In this document: positions 10,760 through 27,127 of the stretch, one piece after another
Layout: each line of letters begins with the position of its first letter
Numbering within the stretch: position 1 is the stretch's first letter
From: Rhabditophanes sp. KR3021
Taxonomy: Eukaryota; Nematoda; Chromadorea; Rhabditida; Alloionematidae
Assembly (NCBI GenBank): GCA_963281155.1
Contig: CAUJLY010000006.1
Location: forward strand, 5,270,001 to 5,334,000
Length of the DNA stretch: 64,000 nucleotides
Reading direction: 5' to 3'
The notes under the pieces: generated by a model
What the model was told of the DNA's origin: nothing
Database searches by the model: none
What the model saw: only the letters and a program-made list of their open reading frames with translations
Program-made: the position numbers and the translations under genes

Positions 10760-13645
10760 ATGCCACATTTTGAGACTATTTTATGCCTAATTGTATTAAT
10801 TTTTATTGGTAACTTTTACATATTATCTTTTAAAATATATGCTCATGTTTTTTATTTAGCCAATTGCCATTCAAATAATATATTGATAAGTAGTTCAAGT
10901 GATTTAAACTGTGATTTTAACGATTACGTTCCATGTCTTTGGAAGAACTCAAACTCATCGTGGGAGCGTTCATCTGATTGGAATATTGCATCTACAACAA
11001 TAAATATAACGGCTGCTCCAAATACCGAGATTATGCCTATGACGAATGGAAGTGGTTTCTTATTTACAAACGCCACAAATAACGGGCTAAACACCGCTTT
11101 GTATGTGAGTGACGTTATTCCTTGTCAATTGGGGGGAGCAGAGTTAAAATATTGGTATTATAGAACTCAAATGAATTCAAGAATTGAAATATGTGTCAGA
11201 CAACAACCGGGATCTTTAAATCTTATCAATCAAAAGTGTTACGATGGCGTTCAGTCTGTCCAAGCCCATCAATGGGTTTATCAAAAAATCCAATTACCTC
11301 CAGTGTCACAACCGTTTGAGGTATGTCATTGCCTAATGCATACACCCTGATGCAAATGTTAAGGCAGTTTAAAAAAATTAATTTTAAAATGTTTGTTTAC
11401 TTCAGATTCTGATAAGAGCTTACTTTATATATCCATATGATGTCATTGCAATCGACGGACTATCCTATGAAGCTGTACTTTGTGGTATGTTTTATTATGA
11501 TAAACAACATACATTTAAGTCTAAAAAATAACGGTGCATCACTTTGCATAGAAAGGGCTTCAAAGTTTGCAAGAAATAAATAAGGAAACTATTAAGCTGT
11601 GATTAGTAATTCTTGTAAAAACGAAACTTTGCGATAATAATAAACTTATTTAGGAGCAAATAAAGGTCCATTATCAATTATTACATATGATCAATGGAAA
11701 GTAATTAAAGAAAATTCAACACAGGAAAGTAATTCCCCAATGTTGGTACTAGCAGAAGCCCTTTCTGATTCAAAGGATGTTGCCAAAGAGTCAGCTTTAA
11801 GTAGTAGTAATGTCGTGAGGAATGGAGTGACTGTAGTCTCAGAACTAGATGATCCTATCGCTTTTAAATCAACTACGACTGAGTCTAGTGCTCTGCCAAA
11901 TATTATAAATTTCATGAAAGATGTTTCCCCGTTATTGTCTGAACTTCTTAAATCGGTAAGACCTGTTCAAACTATCAATGACGCTGCAAGTATATCATCA
12001 CTGCCGATTAGCTCAAGAGGAACTAAATTATATTCATTCCAAGAAAGTGATAATATAGAAGCTCAAAAAAAGCTATTAAACTCTAATAATTTTGCAACTC
12101 ATTCAGATGTTTCACAATCATTTCTTACAACAACCATGAATCCTTATTTGCCTAGGAAAAAATTATTTGCGCCAAAAAAACAAATAAGTCCAACTAAAAC
12201 TTTGTCTAATAGAAATATACAACAGCAAAGGGCAAGTCCAAATAATATATTACTAAATAATGGATTGCATGACGAATTTAATGATCGAGGAGAACTAAAT
12301 AAAAAAACCTTTGACGGTTCTTCTTCAAACGAACAAAATGATGGTATCATAAAATATCATAGGCGATATCCTAAACCACTGCAAACCCCGAAGAAAAAAA
12401 TGATTAGACCTCATTCAGAGTTTCTAAAACAGAAGGCATTGGCAGAAGATGTGTCTGAAGTTGTAACATCACAACCATTTACAAAAATTGTTGTTTCATC
12501 AACACCAGATGTTGACGAAGAAAAAGAAAAAACTACAGCTAAGTCTAATCAAACTTTTCTCAAATCAGCAGAAACAAACATTGATTTTAATGAAATGCCA
12601 AAAATATTGACACCAGAGATGATAAACGAATTGCAAATGATTACTAAATTTGATGACTTAGAAGCTTTAACGCAGGGAATGGATTTGAGTATAATAACAA
12701 AACCTGGGGGATTCGCAACCTTAAGACAACAGTTTTTAGAACGTTTAATTCAAAAAAAATTAGACGAAAGCTCGTCTTCTTCTCTTTATGTACATTAAAA
12801 TTAATAAAACGCAAATTTAATAAAAAAGATATAAATAAACTAAATCAAATATATTTTTAGAATCACTAATCCAAGGATCTACTGATAAAGATAGCGGATC
12901 GTTTGTATTAAATGACGAATACAAAGCATATGGTTTAAGAACATTTAATAAAAATAAAAATGATATTGAGAGTAATGACAATCGTTTTGAAGACAAACAT
13001 TTTATGAAGAAATCAAAATGCAAAGCAATTGATTGTGACTTTAATAACGAAGTAAGTTGTTGTGTATCTAATCTTATTAATTTTATTACCAATCATTCAT
13101 ATTTTATAATCAAATGACATTGTTGTTGTACTTTGTAGGATCTATGTGAATATACATCAATTAGTAACGACAATGATTACGCAAACTTTTTTATTCCTTA
13201 TAAATCAAGTTTTGTTTTTAAAGAGTGGAGTTTTGGAGAAGATACATTAGGTAATTCTATAACTGGAATACCAACAAATCCATCACATACCGATAGTTTT
13301 ATTTTTGCTGGCTTGTCAAACAACAAAAATGATATATTTTTGTTAGCGTCAAAAGAACAAATTCATTTTCCAACGCCATCTCGAATCATGTTTTCATTTT
13401 ACCACGCCGGAATCAAAGGTATCCTCAAAGTTTGTTTAGACGATCTCTTCAACTGCCCATTTTCTTATTCCTATCAAAATTTAACCATTAATGCAAGGCA
13501 ATGGCAATCAGGTGAAGTAGTAATTACTAAAGAAAGTAAGGTAAAGGTTTTAATTGTCGCACAACAATTGTCCAGTAATTACATAATTGGAATTGATAAT
13601 GTGCGACTAGTTCAAATAAATTCACTTGAACCTGGTTTATGTTAA
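10760..13645 (+). CDS. Secreted MAM-domain protein with alternative last exons
   Basis: Shared exons 10760-11320 and 11406-11484 encode a hydrophobic N-terminus (likely signal peptide or anchor, ending near residue 35) and a MAM-like domain: LNCDFNDYVPCLWKN, W at the usual position, a C-rich centre and a closing AIDGLSYEAVLC. Exon 2 ends in phase 1. Two exons can follow in frame. Form A uses 11654-12798, adding a long disordered Ser/Asn/Lys/Thr-rich tail, 594 aa in all, with AATAAA a few bases past the stop. Form B uses 12861-13051 then 13139-13645, adding a second MAM-like domain (CKAIDCDFNNEDLCEY through YIIGIDNVRLVQ), 445 aa in all. The two 3' parts cannot be joined to each other: linking 12789 to 12861 gives an immediate stop. 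MAM domains mediate adhesion and dimerisation outside the cell. Confidence 0.8.
12803..12808 (+). terminator. AATAAA just past the MAM form A stop
   Basis: AATAAA lies 5 nt after the stop codon of form A, and a second AATAAA follows at about 12819. They would allow the first 3' end to be used before the form B exons at 12861. Confidence 0.45.
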
Positions 13646-16059
13646 CAAATTCAAACGACGACATAAAGATGATGAACCATGTGTTGAAAAGATCGACAAG
13701 CTAAGACGATATTCTCAATTAATATTTGACAATTTAATATATACATTCCCAAAAATAAGCTAATTAAATTTTAAAATAAATTTATTTATTGATGATGATT
13801 ACAAAATCAGATATTCATTTGTTTATCTAGGTTTCGCTTGGATATTTGAAAAATACACTTAATGTTTTCTTCTCTAATAAATGTATTGTAATAAAACTCC
13901 TTTATAAATCATTCTCATGTTGCTTTGTTGTCTTGTAAATGTGTTATTTTTTAAAACCATTGTCACAATATTGTATATTTTTTTGATTAACATCTGTGAA
14001 GAGTATGTTTAATCGTAACTTCCGCATATAATTGAAATTTGCTTACATAACAGTTTAATTACGGCGTTTACAGAGAACACATAATCACGAGTCATTTATA
14101 AGGTAAAAATATGTTAAGTTATCAGTACAATTATATTATTATTTTTCAAAACTAAATCCAATTATTCATATATCCAAAATAGTGTATTTTATTAGAAAGT
14201 ATTTTCTTTATTTTTAAATTCTGTGACTACTTCCATTAAAAAAAGTCGCTTCCATTTCCCAAATATTGTTTCATCAGAACCCGCTGTATTATTTTGTTTT
14301 ACATCTAGATATCATGTACACAACGTAAATGTTTCATAGATAGCTTTATTAAAAGTCATCTTACTTTTTCTGACCAATATTGTACTTTAGAGCATATTGA
14401 CATCATTCATTTTGGATCACCGTCAAACTGACATAGACTTAAACAACGATACTTACCTCCCTCATTTGATTAAATGTTATTCATATATTTGTCATTTGTT
14501 ATGTTATGCTTTCCTTAATTTAGTTGTTATATTCGTACCTCATTGCCATGCATCAACTTATAATTATTTTAACTCATCGTACTAGCTAACTGCGACTCCT
14601 CAAAAAGGTCATTATTTAATTAAAATATTTAGCCGATTTTTTAGTTTAAATTTGCAAAAAAGATGACTAATTCAAAGTAAGTCAGCACAGTCATCTAATT
14701 TAACCGGTTTAACCAAAGTCTAAGTAGCTTTTGTTTGTTGAAATTAGCTTCAATTCATTTTTTCAGGAATCTTTAACAGATATGTTTCTATTTCTTTATT
14801 TCTTACTTAATGTAATAATTATTGACCAACGTATACCAGGTATCTTTTTCGACAGACATCATCTTTTTAATTAAATTTTGGACAGAAGTGTTAATTTTTT
14901 GTGTTTAGATTAAGTAAAGCAATAGTCATCATGAAATCCATACTTACAAATCTTTCATTTTCCTCATATTATTTCTTGACTTGGTATGATTACACATAGT
15001 TTCATTAATGAACTCACCACCCCTCGTGCATACTGACCTCCTAAGTCGTACTTCGTTTTGTATATATCATTTTTTGGGATCTCTCTCTTTCAAAGTATAA
15101 TCATTTTTTGGTATTCATCTATATTTATGTTTGATAATAGTATACCATTATATCAACATTTGATGCCTAATAAATTGTAAGCTATTTTTTGAAAAAATAA
15201 TAAATTATTATTACATTGAGACTATTACTCAAACACTTTTCATGATTATAAGTTGCTTTTATGTTAAATCAAAGTAGGCTATTTCTGATATAGCTTAAAT
15301 ATTTATTTCAAAAGTAGATACATGTTTAAGCTATGAAACTCTTTTTTACTTCCAACTTTATACGTTTTATTATTATAAAATTCTTAGTATCATGGAAATG
15401 ACTTATTTATTCCTTAAATATTCTTTTTTTATAACAGAAAGTTTGATATAATACCTAAACCTAATCTCCCCCTAAAAGCATAATATTATATACTTACCTT
15501 AATTTTCCTTTAAAGAGTAAGTGTTAGCTTACATTTTTGTAGATGAAGCTGTAAGTCTATTTTAAACATATGCTGCCACCTTAATGATATTGTACTAATC
15601 AAGTTGTAGTTGACCTGCGACGACGCTTTGCCAATTGGTGTAAAGATTTCGTCAAAACCTTCATCGGCGGCACCTTAAAGTATCACTCATTATGTTTTAA
15701 TAGCATGAATATGTGAGAAAACATGCTACTATTAGTTATTCATATATAAACGCGTCTATGAGACAGGATACTTAATTTAATTGCATATAATATACAAAAA
15801 TACAAAGTATCTAACTTATTTCAACAAGCTCAAATATATCACATCGAATAAATATACCCTATAATTTATTTTTCAATAAGATACCAACAGCTCATTTTTT
15901 ACTCTTTTATGCCAATCATAACATATTACCCATATATTTGGTTCATTTCATTCTTAAAAATGCGCGACTAGAAAGTTGTTTTGATACTCAGTGTTAAATA
16001 CTTTTACAAGCTGAAGATTTTTAGATTTTATTTTCGGAAAGAATAACATCATATTCATC
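13646..16059. other. AT-rich intergenic stretch
   Basis: No supportable gene. A 62-codon frame near 14397-14585 lacks coding character and splice context, so I treat the whole stretch as non-coding. Confidence 0.5.
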
Positions 16060-16744
16060 ATGTTAGCTTCTGAACAATTCTGGGATTTTGTAGGCAATCA
16101 TCTTATACTTTGCTACACAATCTTTTCAATTTTGGGATTTGCATTCTTTTGCTTGTTAATTATGATTGGTATGTATGCTTGCGCAAGATATAGAAATTTA
16201 CAAATGTAGGTTTGGTTTCTAAAGATATTGTATCATCATTTACAGTTGTCCACCAAGCCCTGTTCGGTTAAACTTCGAGGATTTAGAAAGCAGACAAAGA
16301 AAAAGAAAGATTGGGTTTTTTAAAAGAATTTTCATCGGAACTTTTGCGAAAAAAGGACCAAATGGTATGACTACTGGCTGCTACAAACAATACATTGATG
16401 ATACTTTCAAAATTTGTGGGAAAATACTTGAAAATAATAAACTAAACAAACCTAAACTAAGCAGTCAAAATGATAGCAAAGTACCTATCCCTTCCCCTTC
16501 AAACCCACAAATTACCGAAGTACATAGAAACCTTAGACATCCCTTACTTGATACTTCTCAAAATATTTCGTCCATTCCAAGAACAAAACCCAGATGGTCC
16601 AATTTTTTCACAGCCCCATTATTCCGTGTTTATTTCGATGCTGGTAGTGATGATACCGACTCTGTCTTTGAAAAGGATTTAACAACTGTATCCTTTATTT
16701 CAGCATCTCTTTCACCACTGACACACGGCTCCAAGTTTGCTTAA
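16060..16744 (+). CDS. Single-pass membrane protein with basic cytoplasmic tail
   Basis: Exons 16060-16205 and 16246-16744 join in phase 2 across a 40-bp intron (GTAGGT..TTACAG), giving 214 aa. A short N-terminus (about 16 aa) is followed by a hydrophobic span, about residues 15-37 (LILCYTIFSILGFAFFCLLI), then MYACARYRNLQ. A strongly basic stretch follows (ESRQRKRKIGFFKRIF, about 63-80). The positive-inside rule puts the long C-terminal part in the cytosol with the N-terminus outside or lumenal. The rest of the tail is Pro/Ser/Asn-rich and probably disordered. I do not recognise a family. Reading on through the first GT (16171) instead breaks the frame, which is why I chose the later donor. 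The gene converges on PCYT2. Confidence 0.6.
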
Positions 16745-17303
16745 ACGATTCACAAAGAAAGCCGCCATTTTGAACTTTCCAACCCAGAATCAATCCCCTG
16801 TAATATATTGTCGATGAATTGCTTTCCGAAAATTTCATAATTTATTGTCTAGAAACCGAAGACATCCCAGAACTGAGAAGTTAAATACGCGTATCAATAT
16901 TCGTGTTTTACAGCTCTAATTATATTCAACATACTACAATTAATCCATACAATAAGTTAAATCAGTATTTTTTCTCTAGCATGATCAATGCCAATTTCAA
17001 AATATGACACTGAATAAGCTTATTGATATATTTCTTTTATTACCCAATTAAACACTAATTAAAATTATTACCCATTGACAAGTGAACGTTTGATTTAATA
17101 TTTAATAGTATAAATGTAGTTTATAATGTTATGTTAAAAGTATTAAAAATAAATGTTTTATGGAAATAATTCTGTTTAATGTTTGTGATAATAAAAAATA
17201 CAATTTTGGATAAGTAAATTTTTAAGTCGGCATTTGTAAATAAAGTTCAACTATCAAGATGTTTCGTGGACAAATTAAAAATTGATATTTGTGTTCCTTT
17301 TAT
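16745..17303. other. Convergent 3' intergenic region
   Basis: Holds the 3' ends of the membrane-protein gene (plus) and PCYT2 (minus). Nothing else recognised. Confidence 0.5.
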
Positions 17304-20900
<3,597 letters not shown>

Positions 20901-22315
20901 CTAAAAGTCTCTATAGTATCTAGCATGATTGACTCGTTGATTTTCGATTTGAGCAGGTACATCAAGTACAGACCAAATTTTACATGTATTATTTTGAAAA
21001 ATGATTTTAACATGAGCAGTTTTGCATGCCTTTGATGGTATTTCCATGTTAAAAGTTGAATATTGCCGATTGATACATTCTTCAAGTAGAAGATACTTCC
21101 AATCTTCATTAGCTTGCCCGATGGTAATTGAAAACATGTTGGGATTTGAGATTGAAAACCAATTGTCTAAGTATTGGATCAAATAAAATACTGAGATTGC
21201 TTCAACCTCCACATAAAATGGCAAGTGATGGCACGGATTTCCGTAACGTAATATATGACTCATTCTTTCCATTGTTTGGTTTCCTAACATATCAATCTCT
21301 GTTTCTCCAGATGAAGTATCAATCCATGCTATGGTATTCAAATGTTGCATAGCCATTAAATCATTCACTGTTAGAGTGTCTAACAAAGTACAATTTTTAA
21401 CAGAAATGCTTTTTGTCTGCTCAGACAATAAATAAGTAAGGCCGAGATGAAACCAATCTCGATTGTTTACGGACAAATGCACATTATCAATTTTGAATGC
21501 TATAATGTGAGCATGTCTCAAACGAACAAATTGTTGAAATATATATACCAAGCAATCGCTGTCTTCAACGGAATTTTGGCCATCCAAATTTGTAAGTACT
21601 AATGAATTGATTTGAAGCACTTTCAGTAAACGAAGAAAGTCTTTATTTTGCTGTAAAAATAGTTAGGTAAAAAATAGATAAATTGAACTTACCCGTAGAA
21701 GGTGTCTTTTGGTGTAGATGACATTTTCCGTTTGTTTGATTGAGGTAAAAGTAATTATATATTCGTCATTACGTCTATTTATAGTTAGAGCAACTTCAAA
21801 TCGTGGCAAGTAATGATAATTAAACAAAATCAACTGATTTCTTTTTTTATCAGCCATTCTCAAATGTTTTACATCAATTGGACAGAGATAAGAACTGATT
21901 TTGACCATCAATTCAACAGGAAGCAAGTCAAGCATTTTAATCTGTAAATATATGAAATCAGAATAAAATAAATGATAGAAGGACAACTTACAGCTTGTGG
22001 AACTTGGCAGGGTTGGGAGTAATATGCTTGGTTGAAAGGAGCATTTATGTTTACACGAATCATCTTTTTATTTGGAAACAAAAATTGATGACACAACAAA
22101 ACTTTTTTACTTTGGTCTGGTGATGATTTCCGAGTACAATAATATGTAAGTATTTTTGCACAATTTAGATGATCAAAAAGTAAGTATATATTGTAAGTGA
22201 TACTTTTTGATATACTAAGATCGCTAGTAATAATTATCAATTTGAAAGAACCCCTTCTCTTTATAAGGATCCGAAAAAGAGGCTGGCAACAATAAGTGAT
22301 GTCCAAAATTGCCAT
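20901..22315 (-). CDS. F-box protein, nematode type
   Basis: Three exons join in phase 0: 22315-21992, 21941-21693 and 21650-20901 (introns 50 and 42 bp), giving 440 aa. Exon 2 begins with an F-box, LLPVELMVKISSYLCPIDVKHLRMADKKRNQLI (first 20: LLPVELMVKISSYLCPIDVK), at about residues 112-145. F-boxes bind Skp1 and recruit substrates to SCF ubiquitin ligases. The C-terminal 290 residues have leucine-rich, beta-like segments and no repeat I can name, as in the large, fast-evolving nematode F-box families with FBA/FTH-type substrate domains. The 108-aa region before the F-box is unusual, because most nematode F-box proteins start close to the F-box. If that exon is wrong, the Met at MLDLLPVELM is the natural start. 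Confidence 0.75.
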
Positions 22316-25168
22316 CTTAGCTTTAGTTATCAGCTACCTGCTGTCACATCTATTGTTGTATCTTAAATTGTGTGATAATTATCAGTATTTTTAGAAGTGC
22401 TATTGGGACTGCTGATTAGGTCAAGATTTATTATTTTGTTGTATAAGAAGTTTCAATGATATCTAATTTAATATTGTTTGTGATAAGAGACTTGTCGTTT
22501 TACATGGAAAGGAAATAGGGGATTTTAGTGTTGTATAATCAGTTTCTTGACTAGGACTTGTTATCGTGTCATTTTGGAGAGTGCCTTCATCTTTTTTCAT
22601 CTAATATTAAAGAACTTTCTAATCTTACTTAAGCAATTAAGATTTCCTTCCAAAATAAGAACACATTTTTTAATTTAAGAAAGGTTAATGTGTGCAACAT
22701 TCCTTATCTCTTTTATTATTCGAGCATTAATATTATCTCATTTCAATGAAAACATTTGCAAAAAAGATCTTCACATGAACGCAATTAAAGATTATAGGAT
22801 TGTTCTTGAAAGCCATATGCTTTTAACAAAACACTTTCGCCACCGCACTACTACAATCAGTATACCATGCAAAGAACATACGTTGCTGTTATCAAAGAAT
22901 ACTGGAAATGTACCTGGTTATGAGGTGCTTTGATGTTTCGGTATCTTCTATTTGATGACATATGTTAAACTTTCTTTATTTCGATGAAACTAATAGCCTA
23001 GTTTTTAGATAAGAATAATATTGGCTAAATGTATGTAAAATGATTTTGATATAAATTTTTTAAATTAAAAAGTGATGTAATGTAGTTTGTCACATAAATC
23101 ATCTTAAATTCTTGATATATGATGTAAAACAAATATATTTATTTTGTTTAATTTAATAAACATTAAATGTTGCAATAGTTCAGATTTCATTTTTGAAAAT
23201 ATTTGAATCATTTGTATATATTTTACCGAAACAATAATTGAATACAATATGAAAAATTATTTTTAATGAACATTTTATTACTTTTATTAAAGCATAAATA
23301 TAAATAACTCATTTGTAAAAAAGTTTTTTATGAATTCCATAATTATTCGTGAAAGAGAATATTTTTTCAAGGAAGTAACTTTAACTGCAATGTAATAAAA
23401 AATGTTCGTTACATGATAATAAATAATTTTAAAATCTACATATTTCTGATACTGCAAGCTACCTAACTAAATGTACTCTTGCTTCCGTTCAGGCAAAACC
23501 AAGTGTAGCACATGCGTTTTCCATGGATTATATGAATGACATAACGAGGAAGATTGTGGATTTGATTGACTTTTTTAGATCTTATTTACATCATAAGCTA
23601 CTATAGATCACTTATATTTTGACGTGTTGTGTTTGTTATATCATTAATTGATAGAAAAAATAATTGGTATCAACAATCAAAATTAAACTTTTGATGTGAC
23701 AAAAACATATCAATCTTTTATGTGTCATTCGATAGCTTAACATGACTGTAATTTACAGGAATGATTAAAGCTGAAAATACATATTTTTAAAGTATATTTT
23801 CTGAAAACGGCACGTAGTCTCTGTCGACGCCTTTGTAATGATCAAAAAACGAAATTAGTGGTATATTAGCATTCAAAGCACATGGAAATATAGTTACAGA
23901 GAGAATGTGCTGATTTTGCATAAATATTGTTGGAATATAAATTTTCCTGCAACACAAAGTATATTATCATTCATTGTTGAGCAGGTCGAAAAATCCCATA
24001 TTCTTATTTTTACCGTTCCAAAGACGTACAAAAATAAAGGGTAATACTATAATCACTTGAAGTATAAATAATGAGATTGATAAGGCAAATTCATTTGAAT
24101 AAAAAATGCAGACATCAACATGCATACAACTATTCGTGATTTATATTTTTACATAATGTTTGTTTCTGGAAAATGCTTGCTAAAATGAAACAGAAATACC
24201 GAGAAAGTGGAAATTTCAATTTTTCAAATTTAAAGAAATTAAAGTGTTGCTTGATAAAACGGATAATTTGTCAAATGGTAAAATTTTTTTAATAATTTGA
24301 TCAAAAATTTATTCATTATATGATTAATCAACTACAAATTTTAACTCATTAATTCCATTTTTTAATTATTTAAATGCATTTATTAATATAAAGAAATGCA
24401 CCTAACTTGAACGAACCTTGATACCACTATAATCTATTTTATTTTACACTATCTTTATGCTAATAATTTGATATTAGTTTAGACAAAAAGCTTATTTGCA
24501 AAATTCGATAATTATTTTAATCAGTTTTCTTTATATACTATTAAAGTTGATTATAGAAAGTATCAAAAAATATTAATGCTGATCCTTCAATTTTTATTTT
24601 GAATTAAAGAAATATAACAAAGTTAACCAGCATTGATAGGCATTTAAAAATAAAATGATGTTTAGACAAAGAAATGGGTATTAACAAATTATTTTCAGCT
24701 GTCACACAATTTGTTCAATGTATTGTTTTATATTCAAAACATTTGTTTGTAGCAATTATATTTTTAAATATAGCTCCTATAAGACGTATTTAATAATTTT
24801 ACTATATTTTATATGTATTTTTTAATAAACAATATTTAATAAAAAATGAAAAGAATTAATTGAAACTTTTGCATTCCAAGTAATTCCTGCAATTTGTTTA
24901 CGTATACTGAACACATATTAATTTTATAAGTGAAAAATAAATTAATATCGTTATTTAAATAGCCTTATGACTTTTAGATTAAGGCATACAACATTTATAA
25001 CAACAATAACCATTTAACTTCTTGGGAAACAAATTATAAATTCGAAATATTTTTTCAATATCATAATTCATTAAATTAAAATGTCTAAATTTACTGATGA
25101 CTTTCATTTATAATGGGTTATATTTTAGTTTATATACAATTAATACATTAGTTAATTTAATTACAATA
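22316..25168. other. AT-rich intergenic stretch
   Basis: Apart from one doubtful 81-codon frame (22688-22933, listed separately), I see nothing supportable. Confidence 0.45.
22688..22933 (+). CDS. Doubtful small secreted protein, 81 aa
   Basis: An ATG-started frame begins with a hydrophobic stretch (MCATFLISFIIRALILSHF) that could be a signal peptide, followed by about 60 mostly polar residues with two Cys. There is no recognisable motif, no intron and no conserved feature. At this base composition an open frame of this size can arise by chance, so confidence is low. Confidence 0.2.
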   Translation: MCATFLISFIIRALILSHFNENICKKDLHMNAIKDYRIVLESHMLLTKHFRHRTTTISIPCKEHTLLLSKNTGNVPGYEVL

Positions 25169-26167
25169 ATGATTTACTTATCAAAACAACAAAAATGTCC
25201 TATTAATTTTCAATTTGCATATTTTTTAATAATGCTCCTGCTTTTACTGTCAACAATTCAAATTCAATGTAACGACATTGTTCTATCATCAACAATTCCA
25301 GATGAATATAAAATATCCCCAGATCTTACAGAAGATTTGCTATGTAATCTTGATTCTGAATATGCATGTATTTGTCATAAATCATTAGGAACTTTACAAG
25401 GAAACTTTCGAGACTGTATAAATTTTTTAAAAGTTAGTTTCAATTTGTTGTAATACTGCATTTTGATATAATCATTTAATTTCAATATTTGTTATAGGTT
25501 CAAGATATAGATGTCATAAAGTTAAATCTTACCGAGTTAAGCTTATCAGATATGAAAAATGGAACGAATAAATATGAAAATCAGTTTAAACAAAAAGTTG
25601 CTTATATGTTGAACTTTTATTGTCGCTATGAGCGAAATTATTGTTCAGGCTTTAAATCAAAGATTGAAGAGGTGACTTTTTTAATAAAATACAAGGTAAC
25701 AACTTTATTTTAGAAACAAATAATAATTTTAGCAGTTGCATATTTTCCAAATAACGTAACTGAAGTGAGTTTTGTTGTTGCTGCCGAATCAAATATTACT
25801 CAGTTGACTTCATCAATGCTCTTGAATACAACACAAATAAAATTTCTTTTAACAGTAAAAGCAGCAGTTTATTCTAATTACATAAAAGAAGTAGTATTCA
25901 ATAATGTAACAACGACTAAATTAGAGAAAAAATTGAATGAACATAAAGATTGCAGTAGCATGATTGATAAGGACAAATCTTCTTTTCACGATAATAAAGA
26001 TTCGTTTGTGCTTAGACTACTCATTTTTTGCTTCGTATCCATTCTGGTGATTTTGTCTTATTATGCCATGTAAGTTTAAATTTGCCTTAAATTATATTCA
26101 ACTTTAACACACCATGTTTTTCAGAAGATTTTTACTTAACAAATACTATAATATAATGTTTTTTTGA
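25169..26167 (+). CDS. Orphan type I membrane glycoprotein
   Basis: Four exons: 25169-25432, 25498-25671, 25714-26069 and 26125-26167 (introns 65, 42 and 55 bp; phases 0, 0, 2), giving 278 aa. The start could be 25097 or 25232 instead; 25169 gives a 13-residue polar lead into the hydrophobic core FAYFLIMLLLLLSTIQIQC, a good signal peptide. The ectodomain carries clustered Cys (LLCNLDSEYACICHKS, FRDCINF, FYCRYERNYCSGF) and many N-linked glycosylation sites (NLT, NGT, NVT, NIT, NTT). A membrane span (LLIFCFVSILVILSYYAI) follows at the C-terminus, then a short tail of about 15 residues. No family recognised. Layout is like the orphan gene at 54403-55298, but I find no clear sequence match between them. 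Receptor or adhesion roles would be guesses. Confidence 0.65.
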
Positions 26168-27077
26168 TCTGTGTAAACTAGTTGAAAATAAACCTTTTTT
26201 TCATAATGATCCTTCTGTGATTTCCAAATTAAATATACTGCCTTAAATAATAATATTTTAGGTAACTTATTAAATAATCACAGGTTTAAATTTATAGGCA
26301 ACTTACTCTGGCGAGATGGCACTGTTTTATCCATCATTTAATGGACGAATATCGCATAAGCTTCAAAAAAACTTTTAGAAATGTCTGGTAAAATCATGAG
26401 AAACAGCTTACTTAAAAATTGATAATTAAAAAAGAAAAGCCACTGATTGTTCAAATTTTAAAAACGGCTATTATTAATTAGTTTAAATATCCACATTACA
26501 CATACCAATTTATATTTGTTGAAAGAAATTTGCGTCAAAGTAACAAATTAATGGAAAGCAATAATAATGAGAATCTTTTAAGTTTCAATGTTCATCTTAG
26601 ATTTGGATGAATTTTCAAAATTATATTCTTGCTTCAATTCAATATTTAAATCAACTTCTCAAATGGAACATTCCTTCTGACTTTATATTAGTTTGCCATA
26701 ATAAAACATATAATCTTTGTTATTTAAATCAAAGTTGTCATATTATTATCTCACCCATATTGCTTACGTTATAACATTGCCCATATAAGTTATATAGGAA
26801 ATGTTATATTACTTATAACAGCAAATTTGGCTTATCTTCGTACGTAATAAATAGATGGAGCCTTATTTTTAAAAGTGCTACTTTTATGAAAATATATCAT
26901 GCAGTCTAATATTTATATAAAGTATAATTAAACAGAATGCGCATATTTTCGAGAACACAATAACAAGTTTAGTTCAGTCTTTTGATTGTAAAGGGTAAAT
27001 TATCAAATGGCATTATAACTTATAGCGAGTTTTACGTGGATAGTTTATTTTTCATTTGATATTATTTTTCTTTTTAG
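26168..27077. other. AT-rich intergenic stretch
   Basis: No gene seen. Ends in a T-rich TTCTTTTTAG (to 27077) 50 nt before the ATG of the next gene, a possible trans-splice acceptor. Confidence 0.45.
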
Positions 27078-27127
27078 ATCAAATTTTTGGTTAACCATTG
27101 AAACGATTTACGTATCCTAAGAACAGG

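Noticed and set aside
12789..12861. Intron joining the MAM tail exon to the second MAM domain
   Set aside because: A GTACAT donor and TTTTAG acceptor exist, but the phases disagree and the result stops within three codons. Exon 2 to 12861 fits instead.
25689..25713. Very short intron starting at GTAACA in the orphan membrane gene
   Set aside because: It would be only about 18 bp. The GTGACT donor at 25672 gives a 42-bp intron and keeps the frame.
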